Of a stretch of 64,000 bases of DNA, positions 1 through 12,100 are shown in pieces. Each line of letters starts with the position of its first letter. Positions within the stretch are counted from its first letter, which is position 1. The stretch is taken from contig NC_133897.1 of the NCBI RefSeq assembly GCF_964199755.1, positions 125,256,125 to 125,320,124 on the forward strand. The letters are read 5' to 3'. A model generated the notes under the pieces. That model saw nothing but the letters and a program-made list of their open reading frames with translations. It had not been told where the DNA came from and did no database searches. Both the position numbers and the translations under genes were made by a program. Source of the stretch: Larus michahellis (lineage: Eukaryota > Chordata > Aves > Charadriiformes > Laridae).

Positions 1-83
1 GAGAGATTAGATTAAGGGCAAAACAGGTGGTAGAAAATGGAATTAGGACATGGGAAAAACGGGAACTGAGAAGGTAGAAAACA

Positions 84-340
84 TGTTGTGCTAATGACTA
101 AGTAATTTACTATGTGAATTCTTGTAACCAATCTGATCTGTGAATGAACTGCATGGACAGTGCGTGAACAGAGACTATAAGCCAATCCTATAGCTGCCGC
201 TAGCGCGTGCTCTTATTGCCTGTCTATATATACTCTGTGAAAACTTGAATAAAGGGAGAACGATCATACTCATATTGAGATTCCATCGTTACTCCGGGTC
301 CGTCTCCCACTCCGACATCCTCCGACAGCCCACCACAACA
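84..340 (+). mobile_element. ERV LTR, likely the 3' LTR of a provirus or a fragment of one
   Basis: A 257-bp block begins TGTTGTG and ends CACAACA, a perfect 7-bp terminal inverted repeat typical of retroviral LTRs. Inside, on the plus strand, are a TATA-like run at 224-232 and an AATAAA polyadenylation signal at 248-253, followed by a GC-richer U5-like stretch, so the sense strand is plus. The 5 or 6 bp on either side do not match, so there is no target duplication. The 83 bases to the left are purine-rich, as expected for the end of an ERV internal region next to a 3' LTR. A beta/alpha-type (ERVK-like) assignment is inference from size and layout; no retroviral gene is visible in the window. 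Confidence 0.72.
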
Positions 341-2544
341 AACTAGCATTACAAATTTACTTACTTTTTCTCTATGAATTTTAGTGTAATAACCAACAAT
401 GCACCAAATGATAAACATTCCTTCATTTTTATTTTTTTTTTCCCCGTTTCTAAGATCTGGGCATCCCTATATGATTTAAATGTGTCATAAACCATTTATT
501 TTAGTTGGAAAAAGCCAGGCGTGTGTGCGAGTGGGGGGGAACCAATGAGAAAACAACAGCCCAAAACACAAAAACCAGATTATTAGAAAACATAAATATC
601 ACATAAATGCAAGTGGAAAATTTGAAAGTGATTATTGTGATGCCTTACAATAAAAGGTATATTTCCTCTTATGATATGTACATTTAAACTGTTCAAACAC
701 TGCTTTGGAAAGTACTGTTTATATAAAGATCTTTTTTTAGAGGAAACTAAGGAGCAGATGTATAATACTGTGAAGCAGAAATCCTAAAAATGGTATATGC
801 AAGGCACTGAAAGAAGGAATAGAAAAAATCAGAAGGCCATCTACAACGCTAATGGTATACTTCATGATTTTGAATAATTAACTTTATTAGCTCCCTTGAA
901 ATGAGAACATTACATGCAGAGCTGACTGCAGTTACCATATGTTCGAGAGCCACCTAATGTGATGATACTTCACAACATTCAAATGTTAAAAAGCATACCA
1001 CAGGGAAACATAATTTTATGGAATAATTCCATGAACAGCTCAGTATTGTAACAGCACCTGAGGGTGTCATTGTGTGGTAACAGAGGGTGTATCTGCAATG
1101 GATATGCAAGGCATGGAGGTTGAATAGACCACCTCATGTGCTCCCTGCAGAGAGAAATGGGAGGAGGTAACTGAACACCTCAGCACCAGTGCTGCAAAAC
1201 TTGCAGTTCAACTACATGCAATGTGTTATGAGAACAGATAGAGAATCCCAGTCCTATCAAGAAACATATCTGGTGACTTCACTGAAAAATCAGTTGCAGC
1301 GGTCATGAGAGGAACAGATGACATCATTAAAGATTAACAATTCAGGAAAGAATGTAAGGGTAATGGAGAAACCTAAGAAGCCTGGATTGCCTAAGTAATG
1401 TGCTTTGCCAAGGTGGAGCATGAGATACAAACACTATACTGAAAGGTATGAAGGTTTCATTTTTAAAAGACTTTTAATTTTTAATTGCCCATCATGTAAG
1501 GCTGTGATGTTAATCTTTAGGTTTCCACCCACTATATTTTTTCCAAATGTTTTCTAACATCTCTGCTTTGTGTATAAGAGATCACTGCATCTACTGTGTA
1601 ACAAAAAGATTGCATAAAACTTAATTCTGAATTTCCTAACAAGATACTATGATGCTGATGGTTAGGTAAGTCTTATTGATCATATGCTTATAAAATGTTG
1701 AACTATAAATATGTATAAAGAAATGAACAGATAGGCTAGTGTTGACCATGGCAACGCTAGCATATCGACATGAGATAAAAGAGTAAGTTCTGTGGAATTC
1801 CTGCTATCTTCACAGAAATACCAAGAGTATAAAGCAGAGAGAAAAGGATCCCTTAAGTAGGGTATTCAGGGAAGTAGGGGAACTCGTTGAGTACATGACT
1901 GTCTGCTCCTATATATCAGTATCTGACTATATAGCAGTATCTAATATTCTTATGTGAAAGCTCAGTACCTCTGAAGAACAGGTCTGCCCTGAATTAGAAC
2001 AGGTAGTGACACAAAATATCTCATTCCTCCAGAAACATAAACATCTAAAACTAACATCCGTTGCACTTGAAGCAGAACGTGAACAGAATGGCGAGGGACT
2101 GAGGGGACAATTGCAATCATTAGGGAACTCTTAATGTTCTGCAGGACTAAAATATATTTCCCCAAAACAATGCCAAATAGACTTGCTTAGAAAACAGACA
2201 CAGATGTTGCATTTATTTTTATTTCTTAAAATATAATACACTTTATAGCATATAATGAATTTTTAAATACTTAGTAATTTAGAATTCTGAGCAGTGTTAA
2301 AGTAGTCTTTAAATGAGGAATTAAAAAAGAAAGAGTACGGCTAGGCCCAGATTATTCTGGCACTGGGAATGCTAGGGAGATTCCCCTACCCCAGAAAAAA
2401 ATGCCCAGAGAAAAGTTTCAGTCCCTCTACTGTATGGTAGTAACATAGCACCATTAGTAATCAGGAAGTAGCCTCCTTCCCACTGACTTTTCTGGCATGT
2501 ATCTTTGGTGTGACAGGACCAGAATATTTTTTAAAGTTTTTTAT
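341..2544. other. AT-rich spacer, no gene seen
   Basis: No reading frame with recognisable similarity, no RNA gene and no clear transposon was found. Around 1908-1948 an AT-rich motif is imperfectly duplicated in tandem. The segment at about 1050-1440 is less AT-rich but was not recognised. Confidence 0.5.
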
Positions 2545-3035
2545 AAAAACCCTAAAAAAGCTTTAATGAAATAGTAATAGCAAAAAGAAAATACAGAAAT
2601 ATTAATAAGAAAATAATGAAATACATACAAATATATACAAAACCAAAATTGAGCTTCCAGGATGACGATCATGTCACTGGCAGGCGCTCAGAAAATCCCA
2701 GACTGGACTCAGCGGCAGACGGGATTTGGATTCAGGATCACACGGATCAGAGTCAAAGGCAGAACAGAGTCCTCCTTGGATGCCAGCCATTGAAGAGAAC
2801 CTTTGATCCCTCAGCTTTATACCAAGTATGGGTCAGATGGGATGGAATACCCTGTTGGTCAGTTCTGGGTCACCTGTCCTGTCTGCTCCTCCCCACAGGT
2901 GTGACCCCTCTGCGCTTTTCCATTTCCAATCCTCCAGTGTGGCACACAACAAAGTTAGCTGACCTTGGCTGTCAGGGGAATAAGAATAAGCAAGAGCCTC
3001 TCCGCATACCATTCCTTGGTATTAAATGTTAACAT
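2545..3035 (-). mobile_element. 5'/3'-incomplete antisense ERVL-type LTR fragment
   Basis: This block aligns by eye along most of its length with the complete LTR at 63235-63838. Shared landmarks are the AT-rich segment, the ATGTCACTG-CCAGGC-like stretch, the TTTGATCCCTCAGCTTTATA run and the AAGCAAGAGCCTCTC run near the end. In the inverse (minus) orientation the CTTTATA becomes a TATA-type promoter box, so the sense strand is minus. The outer end matching the first 100 or so bases of the other copy was not found, and the right end also fades, so this is a truncated or diverged copy. A long open frame across it (2616-3032) is incidental. Confidence 0.7.
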
Positions 3036-4239
3036 CAGATGTTATCAGTCTCAAAGCAGACACTGCCTGAAAAATATGCCATTAATTTCAGTCAGTGCAA
3101 TCAGTTAGAAGAAACCTGACTAAAAGGAAAATTACTGAAAAAAAAATTGCTTTTGTTCAATCTCAAACCAGGATAGCATGTCATCCCACAGCTTGTCACA
3201 GGCAAGCCTGTGATATGTCTTCCTGGTTGCTGTTGAGAATCTGATTTCAAATGAGGCCCCTACTTTCACTAAACAGACGGCCAACTACATGAACAGAGCT
3301 AAAAAGAGACATCTAGTTCTTAATATTACCTTTATATTCAGCTAATGAGCAGAGAAAGACCCAGTCAGAGGCACCGTCTATTGTCACAGACAAACAGTAG
3401 ACAGCCTGTGCAAAGAGACACGATTATCATCACTTAAGAAGATCAAACATGGTTACTGATTTTAAGTTAGCACAGTCTTTTCAGTGGTCATCATAGTAGC
3501 AAATACTAAATCAGTTCTTTTTTTTACTATTTCTCTGGACAAGTTGGAGTGAATTATTAAAAACCATGATTCAGAACTGTTACCTAACATTCCAATTTTG
3601 TGCACAATTGAACAGCGTGTTTCCTATGTATTTTGTGAAATAGATAACCATTTTTGACCTCTAGAATCATTTGCATAATACGCACAATGTAATGCGCTGT
3701 TACAGTTGCTAATAGTCCATGTTTTAAGCCATCATTACATATGCCTGAAACTGCCTAACTAATGAATATGCAATTAAAGATTAAAATAATGGGCACAATA
3801 ATTAGGAATGAATCTTTACCTACCTTGTCTGAGTTAAAGTGAGACTTACACTGTTTGCAATGAATGTAACAGTTGAGCTACAATTAAATTAATATATTAT
3901 ACTGCTTAAAGGACTTCCAGGCTCACTATATGAATCAAGATTGAAACAAGTCCTGCAACTTCAGAATTTCACTTTGGGGGCTCATATTGTAATTAACACA
4001 GAAAATGGAGAAATATGGCTCTAAAAATCTGCCTACCAGTAAGCAAAAAAAAAAAAAAAGGCAAAGTGATCAAGTTATTCTGAAATCTTGAGTAAAGTTG
4101 ATACAGAGTGATAAATTAACCACTTTAGATATTATACATCAATTTTAGATATTATATATCAATACTACAAAAATAAACACAGTCTAGGACCTTCAACCCC
4201 TATGTTCTTAATTCTGCTTGTATTACAAAAAAATACTTC
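3036..4239. other. AT-rich spacer with a short tandem duplication
   Basis: No gene was recognised. At about 4122-4162 a 20-bp unit (TTTAGATATTATAYATCAAT) is present twice head to tail with one or two differences. Confidence 0.45.
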
Positions 4240-4296
4240 TGAAGATAATAAGGGGATAAGGTCTCTTCTGACCTGCATTATCCTATGATCCTATTT
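4240..4296 (+). repeat. CR1 LINE 3' tail
   Basis: The sequence at 4258-4295 (GGTCTCTTCTGACCTGCA followed by TTATCCTATGATCCTAT) matches the conserved 3' end of avian CR1 elements: a GGTC-CTTCCAACC-like stem followed by an ATTCTATG-like direct repeat. No CR1 coding sequence precedes it, so this is a severely 5'-truncated insertion on the plus strand. Adjacent AATAATAAGGGG is of unknown origin. Confidence 0.5.
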
Positions 4297-4853
4297 GAGA
4301 TGATACACATATATTACAATTTCAACAACAGAATATCAGTAAGCAAATAAGGTTTATACTAGAAGACTCAGAAAGAAGGATAGCAATGTGTTCTGTCTTC
4401 TAATTTTTAATAAATCTCTGCCTTGCAGATGATGAGAAAAAAAAAAAAAAACAACAACCAAATAACAAAGCCAGCACAATCTCCTGCCCCACAAGGCCTT
4501 GTAGAACAACATGGAAAAAGGTATTAGCTTTCAAACAGATGCATACCTCTACAACCTTAGAGCATACAGCACAGAATAAAATTCAGTCAAGAAATTTTGT
4601 CTCTCTGGTGGAAAAAGTGTACATTCAACACTAAGAAATCAAAACCAGCAAGTATGCAATAAGACAAGACCAACTTTATGTAATACGAAGTGCAGTCCTG
4701 TGACTATTTCTGGCTTTCCTAATCTTAATTCTCTTGGTCCACTATGCTTTTTGTTCTTTAGTATTTTACTGCAAGATTTTTCATTGCTCTGTCCGCCCCT
4801 ACTGTCTATACTACTTGCATTTTAAAGCTTCAAGATTTCCCTTTTTCCCTCAT

Positions 4854-4897
4854 TATACAAGGAAGTATACAAGTAGACAAGTATACTTCCTTGTATA
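4854..4897. repeat. Perfect inverted repeat, 17-bp arms, 10-base loop
   Basis: The left arm at 4854-4870 (TATACAAGGAAGTATAC) is the exact reverse complement of the right arm at 4881-4897; the loop is 4871-4880. The inner GTATAC of each arm is itself palindromic. No flanking target duplication or transposase was seen. It could form a strong hairpin or a cruciform in DNA; function is unknown. Confidence 0.85.
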
Positions 4898-6784
4898 CTG
4901 AACAAAATTAAAACAGTGCTTTTTTTGCATATGTGTATCACAGGATTTCCTGGGTTCATTAAGCATACTGTGTTCCCACAGCTGAATATAACAAGGATTA
5001 ACTAATGCACTTCAAATTTTATTCCCACTTGGTTGTGATGTCTGTACACTCTGGAAAAGAAGCTCACACAATCTGTATTTAAAGAACAAGTATCTCTTGT
5101 CTGAACTTTCTAGTTTTCCTTTCTACAGAGTTGAGTACTTTCTTTGGTTTTAAAAGCTCTTCACTGTATTACAGAATGGTGCAGAAGTTCTTTGCAGTGA
5201 ATTTTTAGAAAAGGCTTTAGAAAACCCTTCAGATACAGCCAGTCATCCCAAGATCACTTCTGCTGCTGATTCCAATCATGCTACCTCTCTGTATGAGTGA
5301 AACTGGCTGAATCTTCAGAAATGCCCCTGAAATTTAAAGACCTTTCTGTAAATTGACACCTGTGCAGCATTTCATCATTGTACTCTTCCTTCTTTCACAC
5401 CCTTTATGCTTTTCTTGCAAGTTCGTCAGTCTGATTCTCTCCCACACACACAAACAGAGCTGCAAACCTCTTCCGCATCATTTCTATCAAACTGCCATCC
5501 AAGTGATGAAATTTTTCACTAGTTTTACAGGCATCATCAGTTCCCAACACCTTTCTGCCGAGTCTGAACCTTCTTGAGTGCACCATAGGCAGGTACTGGA
5601 AGCAGGGAACATGACTTTGTCCCTATCTAAAGCAATGTACAATGCTTTCATGTACATTGTTAATAAAAGTGTCATTGACTTAATATAACAATAATTAACA
5701 AATGTAACAATTCAACCCTTCATCCCATATTCAAAGTTTTAATGTCAAAGTTTATGGGTGACTTGTACTATGTGACATATTAACCATAAGGCTGCAAATC
5801 TTCCTTGTTCCTGGCCTGTCAATCCCATGATGATTTCTGCTGCTGCTTCCAAGCATGAGGCTTCTTGCTTCTTGTTAGCTATGTATTCCAGGAGAATTTA
5901 TAAAAAAAATATGGTTTTTTCAACATATTTTTTAGAGATGCATGACTGATTTTCATTTTTAGTCAGATGGCAAAATCTGAAATTGGATATACTTGCTTCT
6001 GAAGGGACAGATGTCATCAGTGATGGGACTTACCCTCTCTTCTGAGAGAACTATTAAGATATAAAAGTCAATATGCATGTTTCAGGGACCCGCTCACTTT
6101 AGCAAATACAGGGATCATTCTTAATAAGCCAAGTACAATATTTCCTCAGAAATAATGTATTTCTTGTGGTATAGTTCTAAAAGAATAGTTTGACAAACAT
6201 CAGAAGAGTTTCCAGCATGAATGCTGTGGTAACAACTCTTACAAGAGAATTTTCATGTGGATTTAACATTCAGATTTAACTTGAGTAAACAACTGCTGGT
6301 AAGTGATACCTGGTAAGTACTTTTTGCCAAGATGTTAAAAAATGCACCAACTGCTACATAAATATTTGCACTCCCAGCAGAGCGATGATGTGCTGTACTG
6401 GTACAGCATATGGATTACTCTGAGCCCAAAAGACAGTCCATTAAGTTTGGGGCTGATACGTTGGTCTCTTATGCTTATACAGGTTCTGTCATATTGTCCC
6501 TCTTCAGGGAATACACAGAAGACTTCATTCTTCTGAGCTGTCATTCAAGTGCTGATTGTAAACTTGGTTTCCATTCAAATTATGCGTTAGGGAGAAGATG
6601 AGCTCTGTGATCAGTCTTGCCTCTATGTGGCACTGACACCATATTAGCCTTATTTTCAGTTATAGGAGGCTTCTGATATGGGGAGAATAACACATGCACA
6701 ATATACACAAAGCAGTATAACAGCAGTTTCTGTTAAAAAAAAACCCATGCAATTTATTTCTTAACCAGCTGTCATTTCCCTCAG
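4898..6784. other. AT-rich spacer, no gene seen
   Basis: Only short chance reading frames were found. No transposon consensus, RNA gene or regulatory element could be supported. Confidence 0.45.
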
Positions 6785-6882
6785 GGCATGAACAGGGTCT
6801 GACACCCCTGTTCCCCCGGGGACCTGTCTGCCTTTGCCAGAGGCCAGCTCTGAGGTGGCGCGGACATGGGAGCCGGGACGAG
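6785..6882 (+). other. GC-rich, CpG-containing, exon-like segment of unknown identity
   Basis: A pyrimidine tract ending TTTCCCTCAG precedes the segment and GAG|GTGAGA follows it, so it has a good acceptor and donor on the plus strand. One frame (starting at 6787) is open across all 98 bases. Together with the next 80 bases it carries several CpG dinucleotides, unlike the CpG-poor surroundings. I recognise no protein motif. It could be an exon of a non-coding transcript, a remnant of a GC-rich repeat, or chance. Confidence 0.2.
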
Positions 6883-9097
6883 GTGAGAGTGTTGCTGTGT
6901 GAGAGAAGACGGGGGCAGCCTGTGGGCTGGGGCTGGTCCCGATGGCTGTCATGGGACTCGCTCTGCAATTCTTATTCAGATACTGTAGGATTGTCCCTCT
7001 GTTCTAAAAAGACATTTGCTCTGCCTGCCTTGCTGTCACGCCACCTTCCCTTGCAAACCAGCCCACTCTTGTGGCCCCTTACACCAACTTCTTCCAGAGA
7101 TGCTGACTCAGAGTCATTTATCATTTCAGGTCAGAAAACCTTTTAAGTAAGCAGAAGAGGAGGCATGCATTCTCAATTAAGCTCTAAATTTGCTTTTCTC
7201 AAGAAGAATATTGGTTTTTAAAAAAGACCTCTTCAAAAACCTTTGCATTATACTTGATGATTCAGCTCAGGAGCACTGAGTAATGCACAGTACATTCTGC
7301 ATCTCAAGAGCTGTTTAGAAACAGATTGCATATATGAAATATGTGGCTTTTATACCACCTGCATTGATATAATTGCCTACGGGCCATTGATTTCATTTTA
7401 AAAATCCGTTACAATTGATTTTATAGTTATATAAGCCATGAATAAAGAAAAATATCTAGCTAAATTTCTTTATCTATGAAAACTGATGGTATTGGTATGA
7501 AGATCTTCAAGCTATCAGTACTATGAACTATCAGAATCAGCACATTCATTTAAATATCCAGAAAGTTGTCTGAATGATTCGCTTTACAAGGAAATGACAC
7601 GTAGAGTTGTGTTAAAAATGTCTTATTTACTTCACTTGCCTAGAGTAACACCTTTGCCTGCTTACCTTACATGATCTATTTCCACATGTAACTGCATGAT
7701 TTCCATAAAGTCAATGAAATATGAAATAGAAAATATGTCACAATAGAAATATGTCACTGAATATGAAGACATTAACATAGCTAATCCAAGGAATACGGAG
7801 CAATACCTGAAGTGCTGAGTTGTATTCTCTGATGTCACACATAACTATGCAATAGACAGTTTGAGAGGATGTGCAGAACATACACCTGATAAACTTCTAT
7901 TTGCCATAAGCCACAAGCTACTTTCAAGAGCATATAATGACCTTCTACAATTAAAAAACATAGAGCATTATGGCCTGAGGGGGAGAGATGAGGGGCATCC
8001 TCAGTATCCTAGATTCCTTTAGTAGTAGGTGACCTGCACAGTGAATACATGAAATACATTCTGTTTTATTAATAATTGGCTTTGTGCTCACACTATCAGT
8101 AGTGTCACATACAAGTATACATTGTCTCTTTTTGGATACGTACTTCAGAATTAGCTTAAATCAAATCAACTTGAGGAACTGAACTGAAAAGTGACTTGAA
8201 CATCTCCTGACAAGGGCTAGTGATAAATGATAATGCACTCAGTTATGAGAAGTTGAAATGGGGTATATTTCCAGTATTCATGTTACATTTAGTTTTGACA
8301 TCTTCATTTACATTCTGCAAGGGGGAATAGAAAACACATTAATGAAACTGACAGCTAAATTGGGAAATGTTGCAACAAGGACAGAGAGATAGCACAAAGG
8401 GAAATAGGGATTTGAAACAGAAAATAAAATGTGTTCAGAAATTTGCAGACCAAAACAAATAGGAATTTAATATTCCCTCCAACACAACGAAGGAAAACTG
8501 CAGCAGAAGAAACTGGAAAGCATCAATTGCCAAGAGAGTTTTAGATACCGAGTTATACGAAAGCAAAGATGGTTGACATTTTTTGCTGCTGAAAATGCAG
8601 AAACATCTACCCATGTATGGCCATTCATCACTGTGGTTTTGGATCATCTTATCTGTCCTCATATAGCTGGAAAATTATTTTCCTATTTAGTTAGAGCAAT
8701 AATTAAATGTAACTAGTTACTCAAACTTACACTGTCATATCCAAGACAGACACTGAATTAATAGATTGTGATGATTGACGGATAAGGAATAATAAAAGAA
8801 TCCAAGGTGTGTGGTTTAGGTAAGCACTTATTCTGGGAAGTCGTCAGAGAATTCTGAAAATGTCCACTGAAGAATATCAAGGACAAAGGAAATTTAAGTT
8901 TCTCCAAGTAGATACACACATCAGGGAGCAAACTGGATAAAATTATGAAACTGAAAATTCAGAACCAAGTCAGTACTTTCCAACAGTGAGATCTGCTAAA
9001 CTTTGGGAATTGCCTCTCAAAAAAAAAAAGTAATGAGATTTCCATTACTCTGACCAACTTGCATTAGATGAGCCAGTCCAATTTTACAACAGGGAAT
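6883..9097. other. AT-rich spacer, no gene seen
   Basis: A short local duplication around 7725-7757 (AAATATGTCAC twice) is present. Nothing else was recognised. Confidence 0.45.
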
Positions 9098-9165
9098 AAT
9101 TGCAATGGCAGGGAGATGGACTAGATAACTCTAAAAACTCCTTTTTCATCCCTAGCTTTTACGAC
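9098..9165 (+). repeat. CR1 LINE 3' tail
   Basis: The run GCAATGGCAGGGAGATGGAC followed by TAGATAACTCTAAAAACTCC and TTTTTCATCCCTAGC corresponds to the CR1 3'-UTR pattern: GGCAGGGGGATTGGAACTAGATGATC, then AAGGTCCYTTYCAACCC. It is a short, diverged, 5'-truncated copy on the plus strand. Confidence 0.6.
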
Positions 9166-12100
9166 ACAAAGGAAATCATCTGGAAATACAGACTGAAATG
9201 GGAAATGTCTTCTTCCTAATGGTTACAAATAAAGGCACTTTTCAGATAACATCCTCTCCCTTTTATTTCTCTGCTCTGCCTGCACATCACCACATATATT
9301 TTTAAGAGAAACTAATAACATACATTACAAAAGAAAAAATAATACAGGGAAAAGAGCACTGAAAAGAATCATGCTGTGCCTAAAACTGTAAAATCATTTT
9401 GCATTGGCAAAACCAACATGTTTCTTTTCATTTAAAACAGTTGTAGATAACGCAAGTGAAAGTCATATATATATCCTAAGCAAATTCAAATGAGGGTAAA
9501 GAAAGCAAAAGAAGCTGAAGAAAAACAGAAGAAAAAAGGAAGAAAAGTAATGCACTCAGTCACACACAAATTTAATTTGTTTAGCGTTAAAATCCACCTA
9601 AAACCTCTACATTTCAGATTTTTTTTTTTCACGAGAAAATATTACACCCTATTGGGAGGACAGCGAAGACATTTCTTTCACTGTTGCAAGGCTATACTTC
9701 TTTCCTTCTTTCAAATGCACAGCAAACTCACTATGACACAAGGCAATGACAAAGGTACATTCCCTTGAATTCTGTGTGAACTCCACATCAGTAATGGTAT
9801 AAAGAAACTAAAATTTGAGGAAGTTTGCTAACATTACAGTCACGTATAGTAGTTTCCAGTGTCATTGGAGACATTAATACTCAACGTATCTGTTCTGGAC
9901 ATGTTTGTTTACCTTCATTTTGTTAGATGAGTTTGCATTTTTTACAGTAAAATGTTCTTATAACCCTTACTTGCACAGGTCTCAAAGACATTGGTAGACT
10001 ACAACTTCTGTATTAGATACTATCTCATTTTCATGTATTTCATGTAGAAAATAGGTGAGGTTCTCTATCCTAAGCTTGATATTATGGTCATTTGAATTCC
10101 TTCAGTAGGACTGAAAATAGGTACTGTATTTTGTTAACTAGCACATTTACTAGAAGCCATGCTGAGATCATATTAGATCACAAATACTCTGCAATGAAAT
10201 CCAGTAGTTTTTCTGGCTGGATTCATGCGTCTTTTTGTACAATTATGCTTGTCTACATGTATATATATGTATAAAGTGAGTATGTATGTGTATGTATAAT
10301 AATAATAATATAATGATAATATGCGTAATAATGTATTTAATTATTTATAATGAATATGGCTTAAATATATTACTAGTTTAACACAAACCCAACTACCCAG
10401 GTATCACTATATTTTATTGTGGAATCACTGCCAATATTATCACTGATTTCCATAATAAAATTTCTGTCTCTTCATCAGCTCAGTTATCTCAGAATAGGTT
10501 TGGAGATATATTACCATGACAGCAAAGCTATTTGGACAGAAAGCATTCTACATGGTGGGTCTTAGCACATCAAACTCATTCCTCAATCATGTTTTCTGAT
10601 CTTCAGAGCAAGGGTTTGAAAATGCTCTGATGTGTTACACACACATTTCTTGGTTTGTAAGCTTGTGGAAAAGCGGGGGTCATATGCAAGTCTAGATGCA
10701 AATGCTAGTTTTATATTCATGTATTGCAATAATCGTGTAAGCTTTGGCATAACTCCTTTAAGCTTCAATAATCAAGAAGCACATAAATATACGGTTAGGT
10801 ACATCCATATTGCCATTTAAGTATGCATTTATGACCATCCATTTTGGCTATGCTGAAAAAAAGGGAAGAAAAATATGCACAAAAATATACAAGCTACTCA
10901 GCTTGCAAATGATGACAATGAGCTCTGCATTCTCATCAGCTATTTAGCAGGTTATTCTTTTATCTGAAGAAGACAAAAGGATATCAGATCATTGGAAGAA
11001 TGATAATTAAGGAACAGTTAATCCACCTTAATGCAAAAGATTTAATTTACAGCTTTTTCTGAAGCTTCATCAGATCCTCCATGTGCATATGATACGGCTT
11101 ACTAGTCTTAGCATCAGTTTCTTGATCCCTCTAGGGCTAATCTTTGGAAAATGCCTGCTGACATATCAAATAGAGTGTGAGACACTGAAGAGATAAAACA
11201 ACAGAAAAAAGTAATATTGGAGGCACATCCCCCTGTAAAACCATGTTAAGAAAATTGATGAGGCAATGAAAGAATTACAGACCAACATGCACGGTGTCAT
11301 TGTTAGGCAGCTTTAGTCATAAGTTATTGAAACATCTCATAGTTATCCTTTACAGTGATAATAAAGCAGAAACATGCTCAGTAGCTGGCATCTAGCACAA
11401 ACTCTTGCTGTTCAGAAATCCTATAAATCTACATGCTGTTTACCATGCTTCACGCACACATAAGGATGTACAGGCCTAACAAATAAGTAAAAAGAGTATC
11501 ACAGAAAGCATTTCATCTTCAGTACAATGTATTTATTCATGAAGACTACAACATAAGCCATTATGAAAAAGACAAGTAGATAGATTATTTTTGCTACAGG
11601 CACAATGTGCAGAAGCATCTTAGCTCTTCAGCTTGCCAAGGCTGTGATCGGAGGGTAGATGATCCATTTATATATAAGAAAGCAAGTACTTGATCATTAT
11701 CCCAGCCTCACCAGACTATCCACCTAAAGAAAAGTACAGATTTCTAATAGATTTGGCTAAGAACACACAAATTACTATCAGCAAGAATAATTTCAAACCG
11801 ACCAGAGCCAGCAATATTAGGTTGGATTCACTGCAGTGAAGATGATTGATCACAATTTCTGTTCTATTAATCTTGAGTGATGAGAGACAAATAGCAACAC
11901 TACAGAATATACACAACTATCTGAGTTCCACTTTAATTTATAGTCTCCCAGTTTACAGAAGAGATTTCTGTCAGCTAACACAGGTCTATAAAAGAGGTCC
12001 CTACATTATGCAGACAGTGAACTATAGCAGTTTAAAAGCTAAGCCCTTTATACAGAAAAATGTATTAATAATGCTACAACACTTCTTTTTTCTCTTTATT

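Noticed and set aside
2616..3032. 138-codon plus-strand frame
   Set aside because: It lies entirely within an antisense LTR fragment and resembles no protein.
10253..10330. Microsatellite-like TATG/TAA stretch as a regulatory element
   Set aside because: Ordinary simple repeat; no flanking gene.
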